Part shown: one piece after another, positions 9,379 to 17,348 of the stretch
Numbering within the stretch: the stretch's first letter is position 1
Layout of the letters: the number at the start of each line of letters is the position of its first letter
Assembly: GCF_041916975.1 (NCBI RefSeq)
Contig: NZ_JAYRYK010000001.1
Location: forward strand, 1,488,001-1,552,000
Direction: 5' to 3'
DNA from: Sphingosinicella sp041916975
GTDB lineage: Bacteria > Pseudomonadota > Alphaproteobacteria > Sphingomonadales > Sphingomonadaceae
DNA length: 64,000 nt
Translations under genes and position numbers: made by a program
The notes under the pieces: model-generated
Told to the model about the DNA's origin: nothing
What the model saw: the letters and a program-made list of their open reading frames with translations, nothing else
Databases searched by the model: none

Positions 9379-10575
9379 TTAGTGCGCGGCGAGGCGTTTC
9401 AGGGCCACTTCGAGCAGATTTTGGGTGTGCGGAACCGCTTCCAGCACATCGATTCCGCCCGAATCGCTCTTTTTCGCAACGAGCAGCACGAACTCCTCGT
9501 CACTCTGGATCTCGAGATGCGCAAGCGGCTCGGTCGCGCGCAGCCGCGCCCGCACCGTCTCGGTCGTTTTCGTCACGGCAGCCGGCTTCGCCTTCGCCGC
9601 CCGCTCCCGCTGCACCAGCCCCTTGAGCCCGCCCTCGGCACTGACAACAAAGGCAATGAACCCGCCCGCCGGAATCCCGGCCCGCACCGCCGCCCCCAGC
9701 GCGGAGGCGAACTCGGTAAGCCGGGTCTTGTCGTAATCCGCACCGAACACCAGCTTCGCCACCGCCGTCAGCGGCGCCCGCGCCTGAACCTTCAGCCCAG
9801 CCTCAGCGAGCAACGCCGCGAAACCCTCGGGGTCCCCCTCGGATGCGAGGTGGAAATCATAAGCATTCCCAAGCGCCCGATAGAGTGCGGCACGCGAACG
9901 CTGGTCCGCCGTCTGCACCGCCGCCGCGTTGGCACGCGCAACCGCAAGCCGCCCCGCAAGATCGCCCGGCTCCAGCTCGACAACCGCGGCCTCGGCCTTA
10001 TGCGCGATGATCGGCTCGTCACCGTCGGCTTCATGCGCCTCGAACGCCAGCTGCGCTTCGAACTCGGCGCCTGCCAGCTCTTTCCAGTTGATCACGCCGT
10101 AGATGAAATCGATGCTGTCATCGTCCGACGACAGCGGCATCAGGATGCCGCGGTAAAGCGTGTTGTTGCCGCGCTGCGACACGAACTCGGCCTCGAAGCC
10201 GATCGGCGCGCGATTGGCGATGATCTCGAAAAAATGGTCGGTAAGCCGCGAGACGAGCGAGCGGCTCGGCACGTGGTCGAGCGCGATGTCGGCACTCGAA
10301 AGCCCACACTCTTCACGCAGCAGTGTCCCGATGTAGCGCAGGCGCGGGTTCTCGCGGTCTTCCGTGAAATCGAGCAGGATCGAGTGCGGTCCGAAATCGT
10401 CGAGGCTCGCCGGATCAAGATCGGTCACGCTCGGAAACTCGCGCCCGCGCAGCAGCGACGCCCAGTAGTTATAGGCGCGCACGTGCATACGCCGCTCGTC
10501 CTGATCGGCGAAGATCGGCGGCGCCTCGAAATCCGGCTCGGAAAGGTCGAGAAAGTCTTCGCTCATGTCGCTCAT
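9379..10575 (-). CDS. PAS-domain protein of unknown role
   Basis: This encodes 398 residues from ATG 10575; a TTG 12 bp upstream is a less likely start. The N-terminal ~200 residues match the alphaproteobacterial PAS_5-type family, with WASLLRGREFPSVTDLDP, then GPHSILLDF and the LRYIGTLLREECG strand. Such proteins are cytosolic sensors or adaptors. The C-terminal half is helical, with an Ala/Glu-rich segment, and no output domain (kinase, GGDEF, HTH) is visible. It is divergent from the methyl-accepting protein across a 168-bp intergenic region, and lies upstream of the NAD-glutamate dehydrogenase gene on the same strand. Confidence 0.7.
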   Translation of the reverse strand: MSDMSEDFLDLSEPDFEAPPIFADQDERRMHVRAYNYWASLLRGREFPSVTDLDPASLDDFGPHSILLDFTEDRENPRLRYIGTLLREECGLSSADIALDHVPSRSLVSRLTDHFFEIIANRAPIGFEAEFVSQRGNNTLYRGILMPLSSDDDSIDFIYGVINWKELAGAEFEAQLAFEAHEADGDEPIIAHKAEAAVVELEPGDLAGRLAVARANAAAVQTADQRSRAALYRALGNAYDFHLASEGDPEGFAALLAEAGLKVQARAPLTAVAKLVFGADYDKTRLTEFASALGAAVRAGIPAGGFIAFVVSAEGGLKGLVQRERAAKAKPAAVTKTTETVRARLRATEPLAHLEIQSDEEFVLLVAKKSDSGGIDVLEAVPHTQNLLEVALKRLAAH

Positions 10576-10743
10576 TTTCGAACCCAATTCGCCCCGCTGT
10601 GCTGAACAGTACGGACCATGCCCGCGAAGCCGTTGAATAATGGTTAACAGCCTGTTTCGCCGACCCCATCCGCCGCATGGTCAAAGCCTCGTTAAGAAAT
10701 CTCCGCTAGCGTCCGCCCATTCAGTGAATCAGGGGCACAGCGG

Positions 10744-12129
10744 GTGACACGGGCTATTCAGGACTGGGCAAAATCGGGCGGGGCGGGCGTGATCGTATCG
10801 GCACCGTCGACACCGCAGCTCAACGTGGCGGACCGGCGTCAGGCGATTGACCCCGAGGGGACCCTCGTCGCCACGCTCGCCGAGTTCTGGCCGCACGTAG
10901 AGCCGCAGATCGACGCGTTCGTGCGCACCTACATCGATCATTTCGCCCGACTCGCCCCCGGCCATGCTCGCGCCGACGACCCACACGGTCGCAAGCTCGC
11001 CGAGGGCATCGTCTACGCACGAGAGAAATGGTGCGACCCGTTCGGTTCAGCGTTTGGCGAGCGGCTCGTCGCCGCCGCGCGCGCCATCGATCGACGCGGT
11101 ATTCCGCATCACATTGTTTTGGCCAGCTATCAGGCGAGCGACGAGGCCGTGCTGCGGCACCTGACCGTCGCCCTCGCCGACGCACCCGCACAGTTGCTGC
11201 GCGCCACGACGGCGCTGATGCGCCTTGCCTCCTATGAAGCGAGCGTACTTATCGCGGCACTTCACGACCTTGAGCGCGCGCGCGTCGACACACTGCTCCG
11301 CGAACAGGCCAACCGTTTCCGGCAAGAGATCGCCGCTGTCGTCGAGCGCGCAGGCGCACAGAGCCGCGCGCTTCGTGAACGCTCGCAGTCCGCCGCGCGG
11401 CGCACGCGCGAGATGCTGGGCAGTGCCGCAGAGGTCTCGTCCGCCGCCGAGCAGTCTGCCGTCGCAATGCGTCAGGCCGCCGAAACCGCCGCGAGCCTCA
11501 TTCGCGTGATTGAGGAAACCCGCCGCGATGTCGACGCCACCACCGGCATCGCCAACGAAGCGACCGCGCAGGCAGACGCAGCCGCAACCACCGTTTCCAT
11601 GCTCGAAAGCCACGGGCAGGCGATCGAATCGATCGTCAGCCTGATCCGCGACATCGCCGGGCAGACGAATCTCCTCGCACTCAACGCCACGATCGAGGCA
11701 GCGCGCGCAGGCGAAAGCGGCCGCGGTTTCGCCGTCGTCGCCTCCGAAGTGAAGTCGCTCGCCGGCCAGACCGCGCGCGCCACCGACGAAATCGCCGCCA
11801 AGATCGCCGCCATTCAGGAAGCGACGCGCAACACCGTGAACGCCAACGGCGCCATCCGGCGCACGGTAGACGGCGTCCGCGTCTCCGCCGACAGCATCCG
11901 CACCGCAATGGACAGCCAGGCCGCCACCGTCACCACGATCAGCGGCTCCGTCGACGAAACTGCGCTTTCCGCCGACGCCATGTCCCACGCCATCGCCCGC
12001 ATCCGCCAGACGACCGAGGCCATGGCTTCCGAGATGGATACGGTGGAAACCTCGTTCCGCAGCGTCGACGACGACCTCGCCGCGCTTCAGCAGGCTGTTC
12101 ACAGCTTCACCACCGGGCTCGCTGCGTGA
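10744..12129 (+). CDS. Soluble methyl-accepting chemotaxis-type protein with globin-like sensor
   Basis: The protein has 461 residues from a GTG start. There are no membrane segments, so it should be cytosolic. Residues ~46-200 resemble the protoglobin sensor domain of globin-coupled sensors (FWPHVEPQIDAFVRTYIDHF, then REKWCDPFGSAFGERL, then RRGIPHHIVLASYQ). Residues ~210-450 form a methyl-accepting signalling domain with the canonical hairpin tip (NLLALNATIEAARAGESGRG, FAVVASEVKSLAGQTA). In the usual haem-binding pattern a His lies four residues before the Gly of the xxxxRIGxP-like motif. Here that position (AIDRRGIP) is Ile, so haem ligation is doubtful. No che genes are nearby. It lies 70 bp upstream of the tRNA gene. 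Confidence 0.85.
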   Translation: MTRAIQDWAKSGGAGVIVSAPSTPQLNVADRRQAIDPEGTLVATLAEFWPHVEPQIDAFVRTYIDHFARLAPGHARADDPHGRKLAEGIVYAREKWCDPFGSAFGERLVAAARAIDRRGIPHHIVLASYQASDEAVLRHLTVALADAPAQLLRATTALMRLASYEASVLIAALHDLERARVDTLLREQANRFRQEIAAVVERAGAQSRALRERSQSAARRTREMLGSAAEVSSAAEQSAVAMRQAAETAASLIRVIEETRRDVDATTGIANEATAQADAAATTVSMLESHGQAIESIVSLIRDIAGQTNLLALNATIEAARAGESGRGFAVVASEVKSLAGQTARATDEIAAKIAAIQEATRNTVNANGAIRRTVDGVRVSADSIRTAMDSQAATVTTISGSVDETALSADAMSHAIARIRQTTEAMASEMDTVETSFRSVDDDLAALQQAVHSFTTGLAA

Positions 12130-12199
12130 ACCGGCACGACACCTTGGCGCTTGTCTTGCCCCCCGCACACTGTTAAGGGGACCGCCGTTTCCGGGATAA

Positions 12200-12275
12200 G
12201 CCGCTTTAGCTCAGCCGGTAGAGCACATCATTCGTAATGATGGGGTCAGGTGTTCGAGTCACCTAAGCGGCACCA
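12200..12275 (+). tRNA. tRNA-Thr (anticodon CGT)
   Basis: This is a 76-nt cloverleaf with encoded CCA. The acceptor arms are GCCGCTT (12200-12206) and AAGCGGC (12265-12271), with discriminator A 12272 and CCA 12273-12275. The D-arm contains AGCTCAGCCGGTAGAGC. The anticodon stem CATCA/TGATG encloses TTCGTAA, giving anticodon CGT at 12233-12235. The T-arm has the GTTCGAGTC loop. Its 3' end is the integration target of the downstream island and has been restored intact. Confidence 0.97.
12246..12269 (+). repeat. attL core: direct repeat within the tRNA-Thr 3' end
   Basis: These 24 bases of the T-arm and acceptor stem are identical to 45119-45142 in the same orientation. Beyond the core, the similarity continues with one G missing on the right copy (GGCACCA versus GCACCA). 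Confidence 0.88.
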
Positions 12276-12388
12276 CCCCTTCTTCCCAAAACGTTCTAAA
12301 ACCTTGATTTTTTGCGGGCTACGAAGGAATCTCCTCCTTTGAGCGGTCTCGCTTTGTTCCACGAAATTCCACTGGATCGCAGAAATCC

Positions 12389-12435
12389 GGGGGCAATTTT
12401 GGGGGCAACGCGATAGCTGAAGAGGCGTTGCCCCC
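12389..12435. promoter_or_regulatory. Paired GGGGGCAA octamers and hairpin just before the integrase start
   Basis: GGGGGCAA occurs at 12389-12396 and 12401-12408. The second copy starts a perfect 11-bp inverted repeat, GGGGGCAACGC (12401-12411) with GCGTTGCCCCC (12425-12435), whose right arm ends 2 bp before the integrase ATG. The same octamer pair with the same 12-bp spacing occurs next to the other island end. Likely roles are arm-type binding sites for integrase or an excisionase, and autoregulation of int by covering its ribosome-binding region. The remaining part of 12276-12388 shows no gene. Confidence 0.55.
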
Positions 12436-12437
12436 AA

Positions 12438-13667
12438 ATGTGCTTGAGAGCCGCAGAAATCCGTACGTTTCCGACACTCGATACCCTCTATCGAAAATCG
12501 GACGAAAAAGGCCTGTATCTGGAGGTCCGCCCTAGCGGCGGAAAGCTCTGGTTCTTCAAGTATCGCGTTCACGGGTCGGAAAAGCGACTAGCGCTCGGCC
12601 CTTGGCCCGAGGTCAGTTTGGCTGAGGCACGCGATCTGAGGGATCAGGCGCGACGTGCCGTTCGGAGCGGGAAAGATCCGCTTCAGGAACGAAAGAAGGA
12701 AAAAATTACAGCCCAGCTTAGTGCCGGCAACAGTTTCCAATCAGTGGCCGAGGATTTCATTGAGGTGAAGTTTGTTGGTAACCGTAAGGCCGAGGCTACC
12801 ATTGAGAAAGCTCGTTGGTTTCTCTCGCATCTGACAGGCGCAATCGGTGCCCGCCCCATCGCGGATATCGAGCCTGCGGAATTGCTAGCCGCGCTCAAGA
12901 CGATCGAGAGGGCTGGGAAAAGAGAAACCGCCATGAGGACGCGGGCCTTTGCGAGCCGCGTTTTCCGACATGGCGTCGCGATGTCCCTGTGCAAGACAGA
13001 CCCTGCGGCGCTTATAGGGGACGCCTTGATGTCGCCGATCGTGAAGCATCGTGCGGCCATTCTGGACCCCGCGGGCCTTGGGGAGCTTCTGAAAGCGGTC
13101 GACGAATACGGCGGCGGCCCCATCGTCAAAATCGCAATGCAGCTTCTCCCGCATGTTTTCGTCCGGCCGGGTGAACTCCGATATGCGAAATGGGATGAGG
13201 TCGATTGGGAAGAGGCTGTATGGCGAATTCCGGCTGAGCGAACCAAGCTCCGGCGTCCGCATAGCGTTCCGCTGTCGCCGCAGTCCGTTGCGCTTTTGCA
13301 GGAGCTGCGCCGTCACACGGGTTGGATGGACTGGTTGTTTCCCGGAGAACGCAGCCATCTGAAGCCGATGTGCGAGAACGCCATCAACCTCGCCTTCAGG
13401 CGCATGGGATTTCCCAAAGACGTTGTCACCGCTCATGGCTTCAGGGCGACTGCGAGCACTCTGCTAAACGAGAGTGGAAAATGGCATCCCGACGCCATCG
13501 AGCGCGCATTGGCCCACGGACACAGCAATGCCGTGCGCGGAACCTACGCAAGAGGCCAGCACTGGGACGAACGCGTCGAAATGGCGCAATGGTGGAGTGA
13601 CTACCTTGACCGCCTGAAGGTCGGCGGAGCAGTGATCCCCATTCACAAGCTCAAAAGCGTAGGCTGA
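12438..13667 (+). CDS. int: Tyrosine-type site-specific integrase, P4 family
   Basis: The 409-residue protein has the two-part layout of P4-type island integrases. An N-terminal DUF4102-like arm-binding domain (EKGLYLEVRPSGGKLWFFKY, LALGPWPEVSLAEARDLR) is followed by a core-binding domain (~100-190) and the catalytic domain. Catalytic residues visible are Arg243 (FVRPGELRYAKW), His333 and Arg336 (TAHGFRATASTLLNE), His360/His362 (LAHGHSNAVRGTY) and the nucleophile Tyr370. The gene points away from tRNA-Thr at the island's left end, the usual position for such integrases. It looks complete and should recombine the 24-bp att repeats. The ATG lies directly after the 11-bp inverted repeat described separately. 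Confidence 0.95.
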   Translation: MCLRAAEIRTFPTLDTLYRKSDEKGLYLEVRPSGGKLWFFKYRVHGSEKRLALGPWPEVSLAEARDLRDQARRAVRSGKDPLQERKKEKITAQLSAGNSFQSVAEDFIEVKFVGNRKAEATIEKARWFLSHLTGAIGARPIADIEPAELLAALKTIERAGKRETAMRTRAFASRVFRHGVAMSLCKTDPAALIGDALMSPIVKHRAAILDPAGLGELLKAVDEYGGGPIVKIAMQLLPHVFVRPGELRYAKWDEVDWEEAVWRIPAERTKLRRPHSVPLSPQSVALLQELRRHTGWMDWLFPGERSHLKPMCENAINLAFRRMGFPKDVVTAHGFRATASTLLNESGKWHPDAIERALAHGHSNAVRGTYARGQHWDERVEMAQWWSDYLDRLKVGGAVIPIHKLKSVG

Positions 13668-13676
13668 GTATTTCGC

Positions 13677-13880
13677 TCAGTCTGATTTCGGCGTGACCCA
13701 CACTTCGACGGGTGCGATGAACTTGCCCGGGGCGGGCTTGCCGACATGCACGCGGTCTGCCGTGACCCGCTCTCCGGTTTCAAGGTTGAATGTCGCCCAC
13801 GGCTTGGGCATCCGGCCGAAGGTCATCTTCTGGATGGGCTGGCCTGTGGCCGTGTTCATGATCGTTGCGATGATTGCCAT
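13677..13880 (-). CDS. Small hypothetical protein next to alpA-like gene
   Basis: This encodes 67 residues, with no recognised family. It is Pro/Lys-rich in the C-terminal half (GKPAPGKFIAPVEVWVTPKSD) and has no signal peptide or membrane segment. It converges with the integrase gene (9 bp between the stops) and is downstream of the AlpA-like gene on the same strand with 49 bp between, so the two probably form one transcript. The coding call rests on position and plausible composition only. Confidence 0.5.
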   Translation of the reverse strand: MAIIATIMNTATGQPIQKMTFGRMPKPWATFNLETGERVTADRVHVGKPAPGKFIAPVEVWVTPKSD

Positions 13881-13929
13881 GCCGGGCCGGTAGCGGGCAC
13901 GCCCTCATCTTGTCCAGCGAAGGTCCTGC

Positions 13930-14136
13930 CTACTCCGCCGGAAGATCATCGACATGGAAGAACATGGGGTTCTTCATCCACGCGGCAACGGCGGACTCGC
14001 GCCAGCCGGTGCAGCGCGTGGCGATCCGGACCTGCCTTGGGAACGTGCCGCTTTGCATCTTCCGGTAGAGCGTCGAACGGCTGAGCCCGGTGCGGTCGAG
14101 GACAGTGTGCAAGCGCAGGATACGGTCATGGGACAT
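13930..14136 (-). CDS. AlpA-family excisionase/regulator
   Basis: This 68-residue protein has a winged helix-turn-helix: LHTVLDRTGLSRSTLYRKMQ, then SGTFPRQVRIATRCTGW and RESAVAAWM. This is the classical AlpA/excisionase-like layout (recognition helix, wing, W-R-E-S-V/A motif). AlpA proteins activate integrase or assist excision in P4-like islands. It sits opposite the integrase in the left arm, where such genes usually occur, and is the likely directionality factor of this island. The 362 bp to the right (14137-14498) hold its promoter and the mucR-like leader and no other gene that I can see. Confidence 0.85.
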   Translation of the reverse strand: MSHDRILRLHTVLDRTGLSRSTLYRKMQSGTFPRQVRIATRCTGWRESAVAAWMKNPMFFHVDDLPAE

Positions 14137-14428
14137 GGCTGGTCCTTCCTTAAGCGGTTGTCAGCGCCCCCTTGCGAAGATCAGGAAGTCCAGAATTGGC
14201 GCACGCGTCAAGAGTGCCAAAACAGTGCCAAACGGACGAATAGTACGTTCTGGAAGCATACGGACGCACGTGAACGCATATTGATGCTTATTGACGCAAA
14301 GATATTTTTGATAGGCGCCGAGAATTACCGTCTCAGGAGGTTCCGCAGTACAAAAGCCACGCGAATCACTTAACGTCAAAAGTACATTTTGGTGGAACAA
14401 GACGTCGTTTCGGCAATTTTGCGTTCAT

Positions 14429-14474
14429 GCGCGTTCGTGTAGGGGAACGCGCAAGTCCCGCAATACAGCGGGAC
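14429..14474 (+). promoter_or_regulatory. Two adjacent perfect hairpins in the leader of the MucR-like gene
   Basis: Hairpin 1 is GCGCGTTC (14429-14436) with GAACGCGC (14445-14452), loop 8. Hairpin 2 is GTCCCGC (14455-14461) with GCGGGAC (14468-14474), loop 6. Both lie between the AT-rich region 14365-14420 and the ATG at 14499. They could be an RNA leader structure or two dyad operators. Confidence 0.45.
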
Positions 14475-14498
14475 GCAAAACCAACGGGGTCTTACTTC

Positions 14499-14930
14499 AT
14501 GACTGAACAGAACACGCATCAGGATCTCCTGGCGCTCACCGCCGACATCGTCTCCTCGCATGTCGCGAACAATACGGTCGCGGTCTCCGACCTGCCAACG
14601 CTCATCTCGAACGTCTACGCGGCGCTCGCGAAGCTCGGCGGTGTGGTTGAGGCGGAAAAGCCCAAGCAAGAGCCCGCTGTCTCGATCCGCGCGTCGGTGA
14701 AGCCCGACTTCATCACATGTCTTGAGGACGGCAAGAAGCTGAAGATGCTGAAGCGCCATCTGATGACGCACTACAACATGACCCCCGACGAATACCGCGC
14801 GAAGTGGGGTCTTCCCGCCGACTATCCGATGGTCGCGCCAAATTACGCGCTGCAGCGCCAGGAACTGGCGAAGAAGATCGGCCTTGGCACCAAGCGTACC
14901 ACGCCCGGCCGCGGCAAGAAGAAAGCCTGA
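14499..14930 (+). CDS. MucR/Ros-family transcriptional regulator
   Basis: This encodes 143 residues from ATG 14499; an upstream open extension lacks family similarity. The C-terminal Ros/MucR zinc-finger region is complete: ITCLEDGKKLKMLKRHLMTHY, then MTPDEYRAKWGLPADYPMVAP. As in many MucR proteins the first zinc ligand is a single Cys (CLEDG rather than CxxCG), while HLMTHY gives the His pair. The C-terminus is basic (KRTTPGRGKKKA). MucR proteins are H-NS-like silencers of AT-rich foreign DNA and regulators of exopolysaccharide and cell cycle genes. A copy on the island could silence its AT-rich parts. Confidence 0.9.
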   Translation: MTEQNTHQDLLALTADIVSSHVANNTVAVSDLPTLISNVYAALAKLGGVVEAEKPKQEPAVSIRASVKPDFITCLEDGKKLKMLKRHLMTHYNMTPDEYRAKWGLPADYPMVAPNYALQRQELAKKIGLGTKRTTPGRGKKKA

Positions 14931-14941
14931 GCATGACAGGG

Positions 14942-14962
14942 GCCGCCGTGCATGGCGGCGGC
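14942..14962 (+). terminator. Probable terminator after the MucR-like gene
   Basis: GCCGCC (14942-14947) pairs with GGCGGC (14954-14959) around GTGCAT, 11 bp after the stop codon and followed by TATTTCTCTT. Confidence 0.55.
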
Positions 14963-15055
14963 TATTTCTCTTAGCCGCCTCACACGATCCGTTGACACTG
15001 CCGTAACGATATGGTGCTGCCGCGAAGTGCACTTGCGCACATTGATGGGGGCATC

Positions 15056-15601
15056 ATGAAAATCGCCATAGCAACTGTATCCGCGGCTTTGTGCCTTGCG
15101 GCAGCGCCGCTCCACGCGCAGGACTCAGCGCCTGCCGAAACCGCGGCACCGGCCGCGCCGGCCGCCGAGGCGCCGGTCCCGGATGCGGCCGCCGAAGCGC
15201 CGGTCGCCCGCGTGCTTCCGGCAAGCACGCAGGTTTCGATCACCTCGGACAGCGAGATCACATCGAAAAAGGTCGAGGTCGGCGATAAGTTCCAGTTCAC
15301 CGTGGTGAATGACGTTCAGGAAGCCGGAGCGGTCGCCATTCCGCGCGGCTCGAAGGTCGAGGCCACCGTCACGTGGAAGACCGGCAAGGCCGTCGGCGGC
15401 AAGTCGGGCAAGTTCGAGCTCAGCTTCGACAAGATCAATGTGCGCGGCGCCGACTACAAGATGCGCGGCACACACCGGCAGGAAGGCAAGGGCAACACGG
15501 TTGCCGCCGTGTTCGCGACCTGGCTGGTGAGCGGCCGCTCGGCCGTCATGCTGCCCGGGCAGATGGTGACGGTGTTTACCGACCAGCCGATCCCGTATTG
15601 A
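15056..15601 (+). CDS. Secreted/periplasmic protein of unknown function
   Basis: This encodes 181 residues from ATG 15056; an upstream in-frame start would spoil the signal peptide. MKIAIATVSAALCLAAAPLH followed by AQ is a Sec signal. An Ala/Pro/Glu-rich linker (~20-55) leads to a compact domain: TSDSEITSKKVEVGDKFQFT, GAVAIPRGSKVEATVTW, KSGKFELSFDKINVRGADY, then a C-terminal PGQMVTVFTDQPIPY. The arrangement resembles small periplasmic beta-barrel domains in which a set default state (VGDKF...VAIPRGS) precedes transport or coating proteins. I cannot assign a function. It stands alone between two hairpin terminators. Confidence 0.8.
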   Translation: MKIAIATVSAALCLAAAPLHAQDSAPAETAAPAAPAAEAPVPDAAAEAPVARVLPASTQVSITSDSEITSKKVEVGDKFQFTVVNDVQEAGAVAIPRGSKVEATVTWKTGKAVGGKSGKFELSFDKINVRGADYKMRGTHRQEGKGNTVAAVFATWLVSGRSAVMLPGQMVTVFTDQPIPY

Positions 15602-15618
15602 GAAATGCCTTTGCTCGT

Positions 15619-15636
15619 GCCGCCGCACGTGGCGGC
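15619..15636 (+). terminator. Hairpin after the secreted-protein gene
   Basis: GCCGCC (15619-15624) pairs with GGCGGC (15631-15636), loop GCACGT, 17 bp after the stop; a short T-containing tail follows. The rest of 15637-15908 contains a second hairpin (CCGCCC TCA GGGCGG near 15690) and no gene that I can see. Confidence 0.45.
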
Positions 15637-15908
15637 GCGGACTTTATCCCCACGTTTTGACGCCATGCGTCGAAGCCGATAGCCACCCCGCCCTCACGGG
15701 CGGGTGATGTCGTTTATACCGTCCTGAGAATCGGGAGCGGGCGTCACGGGACTTAGGCGGGCCGCGCCGGCCTGCAACCTGCCTGCGGCAGGTCTTCCAC
15801 ATGCGTTCCAGCCCTTCGGGTGCACGCCGCCTCATGCGGCCCGCCTGATCCCGTTCCTGCCGCCCGCCCCCGCCCTCCGGCCGGGGCCGCGGCTTTGGCA
15901 GGAGAAGG

Positions 15909-16157
15909 ATGATGAACGGGAAGAGCGGCTCTGAAACCAGTTTGCAGGCAGATAGCGAGACGCTGGCCATCATGCGGGAGACGTTCGGCACGCTGCCGAC
16001 GCAGACCCGGGCCGTGTTCGCGCTGCACCGCTTCGATGGCCTCGACTATGCCAGCATTGCGGTGCGGCTCGGGATCAGCGCGGCGGATGTCGAACGGCAC
16101 GTCGCGCTTGCGCTGCGCGCGTTCGCTTATGCGCTGATCCGCGCGGGCAAGCTGTGA
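15909..16157 (+). CDS. Orphan sigma-70 region 4 helix-turn-helix protein
   Basis: The 82-residue protein consists almost only of an ECF-sigma region 4: FGTLPTQTRAVFALHRFDGL, then DYASIAVRLGISAADVERHV, then ALALRAFAYALIRAGKL. Region 4 normally binds the -35 element, but the region 2 needed for -10 recognition and core binding is missing. It may therefore act as a small DNA-binding regulator, an anti-activator or a split sigma partner. AGGAGAAGG lies just upstream of the start (15900-15908). Such stand-alone region 4 proteins are known in sphingomonads. Confidence 0.75.
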   Translation: MMNGKSGSETSLQADSETLAIMRETFGTLPTQTRAVFALHRFDGLDYASIAVRLGISAADVERHVALALRAFAYALIRAGKL

Positions 16158-16233
16158 CGACGCGGCGGGCTTGCGGCATATCGGCAAGCAATAAGTGCTT
16201 GGCAAGTCGAGGTTCAGCGGCGAATCTGTGTCC

Positions 16234-17133
16234 ATGAGAACGGGGCTCGATCATCTTCCGGAGGGCAAGCAGCGCGAACTGGCGCATGTCGTGCGCGTGC
16301 TGTTCGAAGAGTTTGCCGAAGCCACCGCCCGCTCGACCCAGCCGTGGAAGAAGGCCGGGCGCATCCTCAAGGTCATCCTCTACGGCAGCTATGCCCGCGG
16401 CGACTGGGTTGATGATCCCGTCGGCGGGTACAAGTCGGATTACGACATCCTTGTCGTCGTCAGTGATGAGCGTCTCACCGACGTTGTCGATTACTGGGCT
16501 GCTGCAGACGACCGGTTGATGCGCGACATGACGATAAGCGGCGTGCTCAGCGCGCCCGTCGGGTTCATCGTTCATAGCCTCAAGGACGTGAACAAGCAGC
16601 TTGAGCAGGGCCGTCCCTTCTTCATCGACATCACCGAACAGGGCATCGCGCTCTACGAGGCCGAAGGGTTCGGGCTTGCCCGGCCCCGCAAGCTTCCTCC
16701 CGAAGAGGCCTGCGCCGAGGCTCAGAAGCATTTCGATCAGTGGTTTCCGAAAGTTTCCAGCGCCGTGAAGGGTGCTGCGCGCTATGTCGAGGATGGGGAG
16801 TACAACGACGCGGCATTCACGCTCCACCAAGCGGTGGAACGCGCATACCACTGCACCTTGCTGGTGCTTACGCTTTACTCGCCCAAATCACACAAGCTGA
16901 ACTTCCTGCGCGGGCATGCGGAAGACGTGGCGCCGGAGCTGATCGCTGCCTGGCCACGCGACGACAAGTTCAGCCGTCGGTGTTTCGAGCTCCTTCGGCT
17001 GGCCTATGTCAATGCCCGCTACTCGCCGCACTACAAGGTCACTGAAGAGGAACTTTCTTGGCTCGGCGAGCGGGTCGCCATCCTGCAAGACGTCGTGAAG
17101 ACGGTTTGCGAACGACGGCTGTCTCAAAGCTAA
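16234..17133 (+). CDS. Nucleotidyltransferase-HEPN domain fusion protein
   Basis: This encodes 299 residues from ATG 16234; a GTG at 16195 would add 13 residues and cannot be excluded. The N-terminal half is a minimal nucleotidyltransferase: ILYGSYARGDWVDDPVGGY followed by KSDYDILVVV gives the GS motif and metal-binding Asp pair. The C-terminal half (~160-290) is a HEPN domain, HLKQ-like helices with FTLHQAVERAYHCTLLVL and the AYVNARYSPHYKV motif. MNT/HEPN pairs are toxin-antitoxin systems in which the MNT enzyme AMPylates the HEPN RNase; here both are in one chain. Fused forms are widespread and often lie in accessory regions. The role here is inferred. Confidence 0.85.
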   Translation: MRTGLDHLPEGKQRELAHVVRVLFEEFAEATARSTQPWKKAGRILKVILYGSYARGDWVDDPVGGYKSDYDILVVVSDERLTDVVDYWAAADDRLMRDMTISGVLSAPVGFIVHSLKDVNKQLEQGRPFFIDITEQGIALYEAEGFGLARPRKLPPEEACAEAQKHFDQWFPKVSSAVKGAARYVEDGEYNDAAFTLHQAVERAYHCTLLVLTLYSPKSHKLNFLRGHAEDVAPELIAAWPRDDKFSRRCFELLRLAYVNARYSPHYKVTEEELSWLGERVAILQDVVKTVCERRLSQS

Positions 17134-17348
17134 GGAAACTGACGGACTTTCGGGGCTGAAGCCGGTCCGGTGGCTTCAGATGATGCGGTGGCGTGTCTGC
17201 GCATCGCCGAAGCATAGTGCATCTGGCGGCACCCGCCCGAGTTGCGGACATTCCCCGCGCAGATCGGCTGTCCCAATAGCCGATGTCTCTTCAAATGCCC
17301 CGCGATGCCAGGCATTGTCCGGAAGCCGAATGGCAGGTTGTGGTTGGC

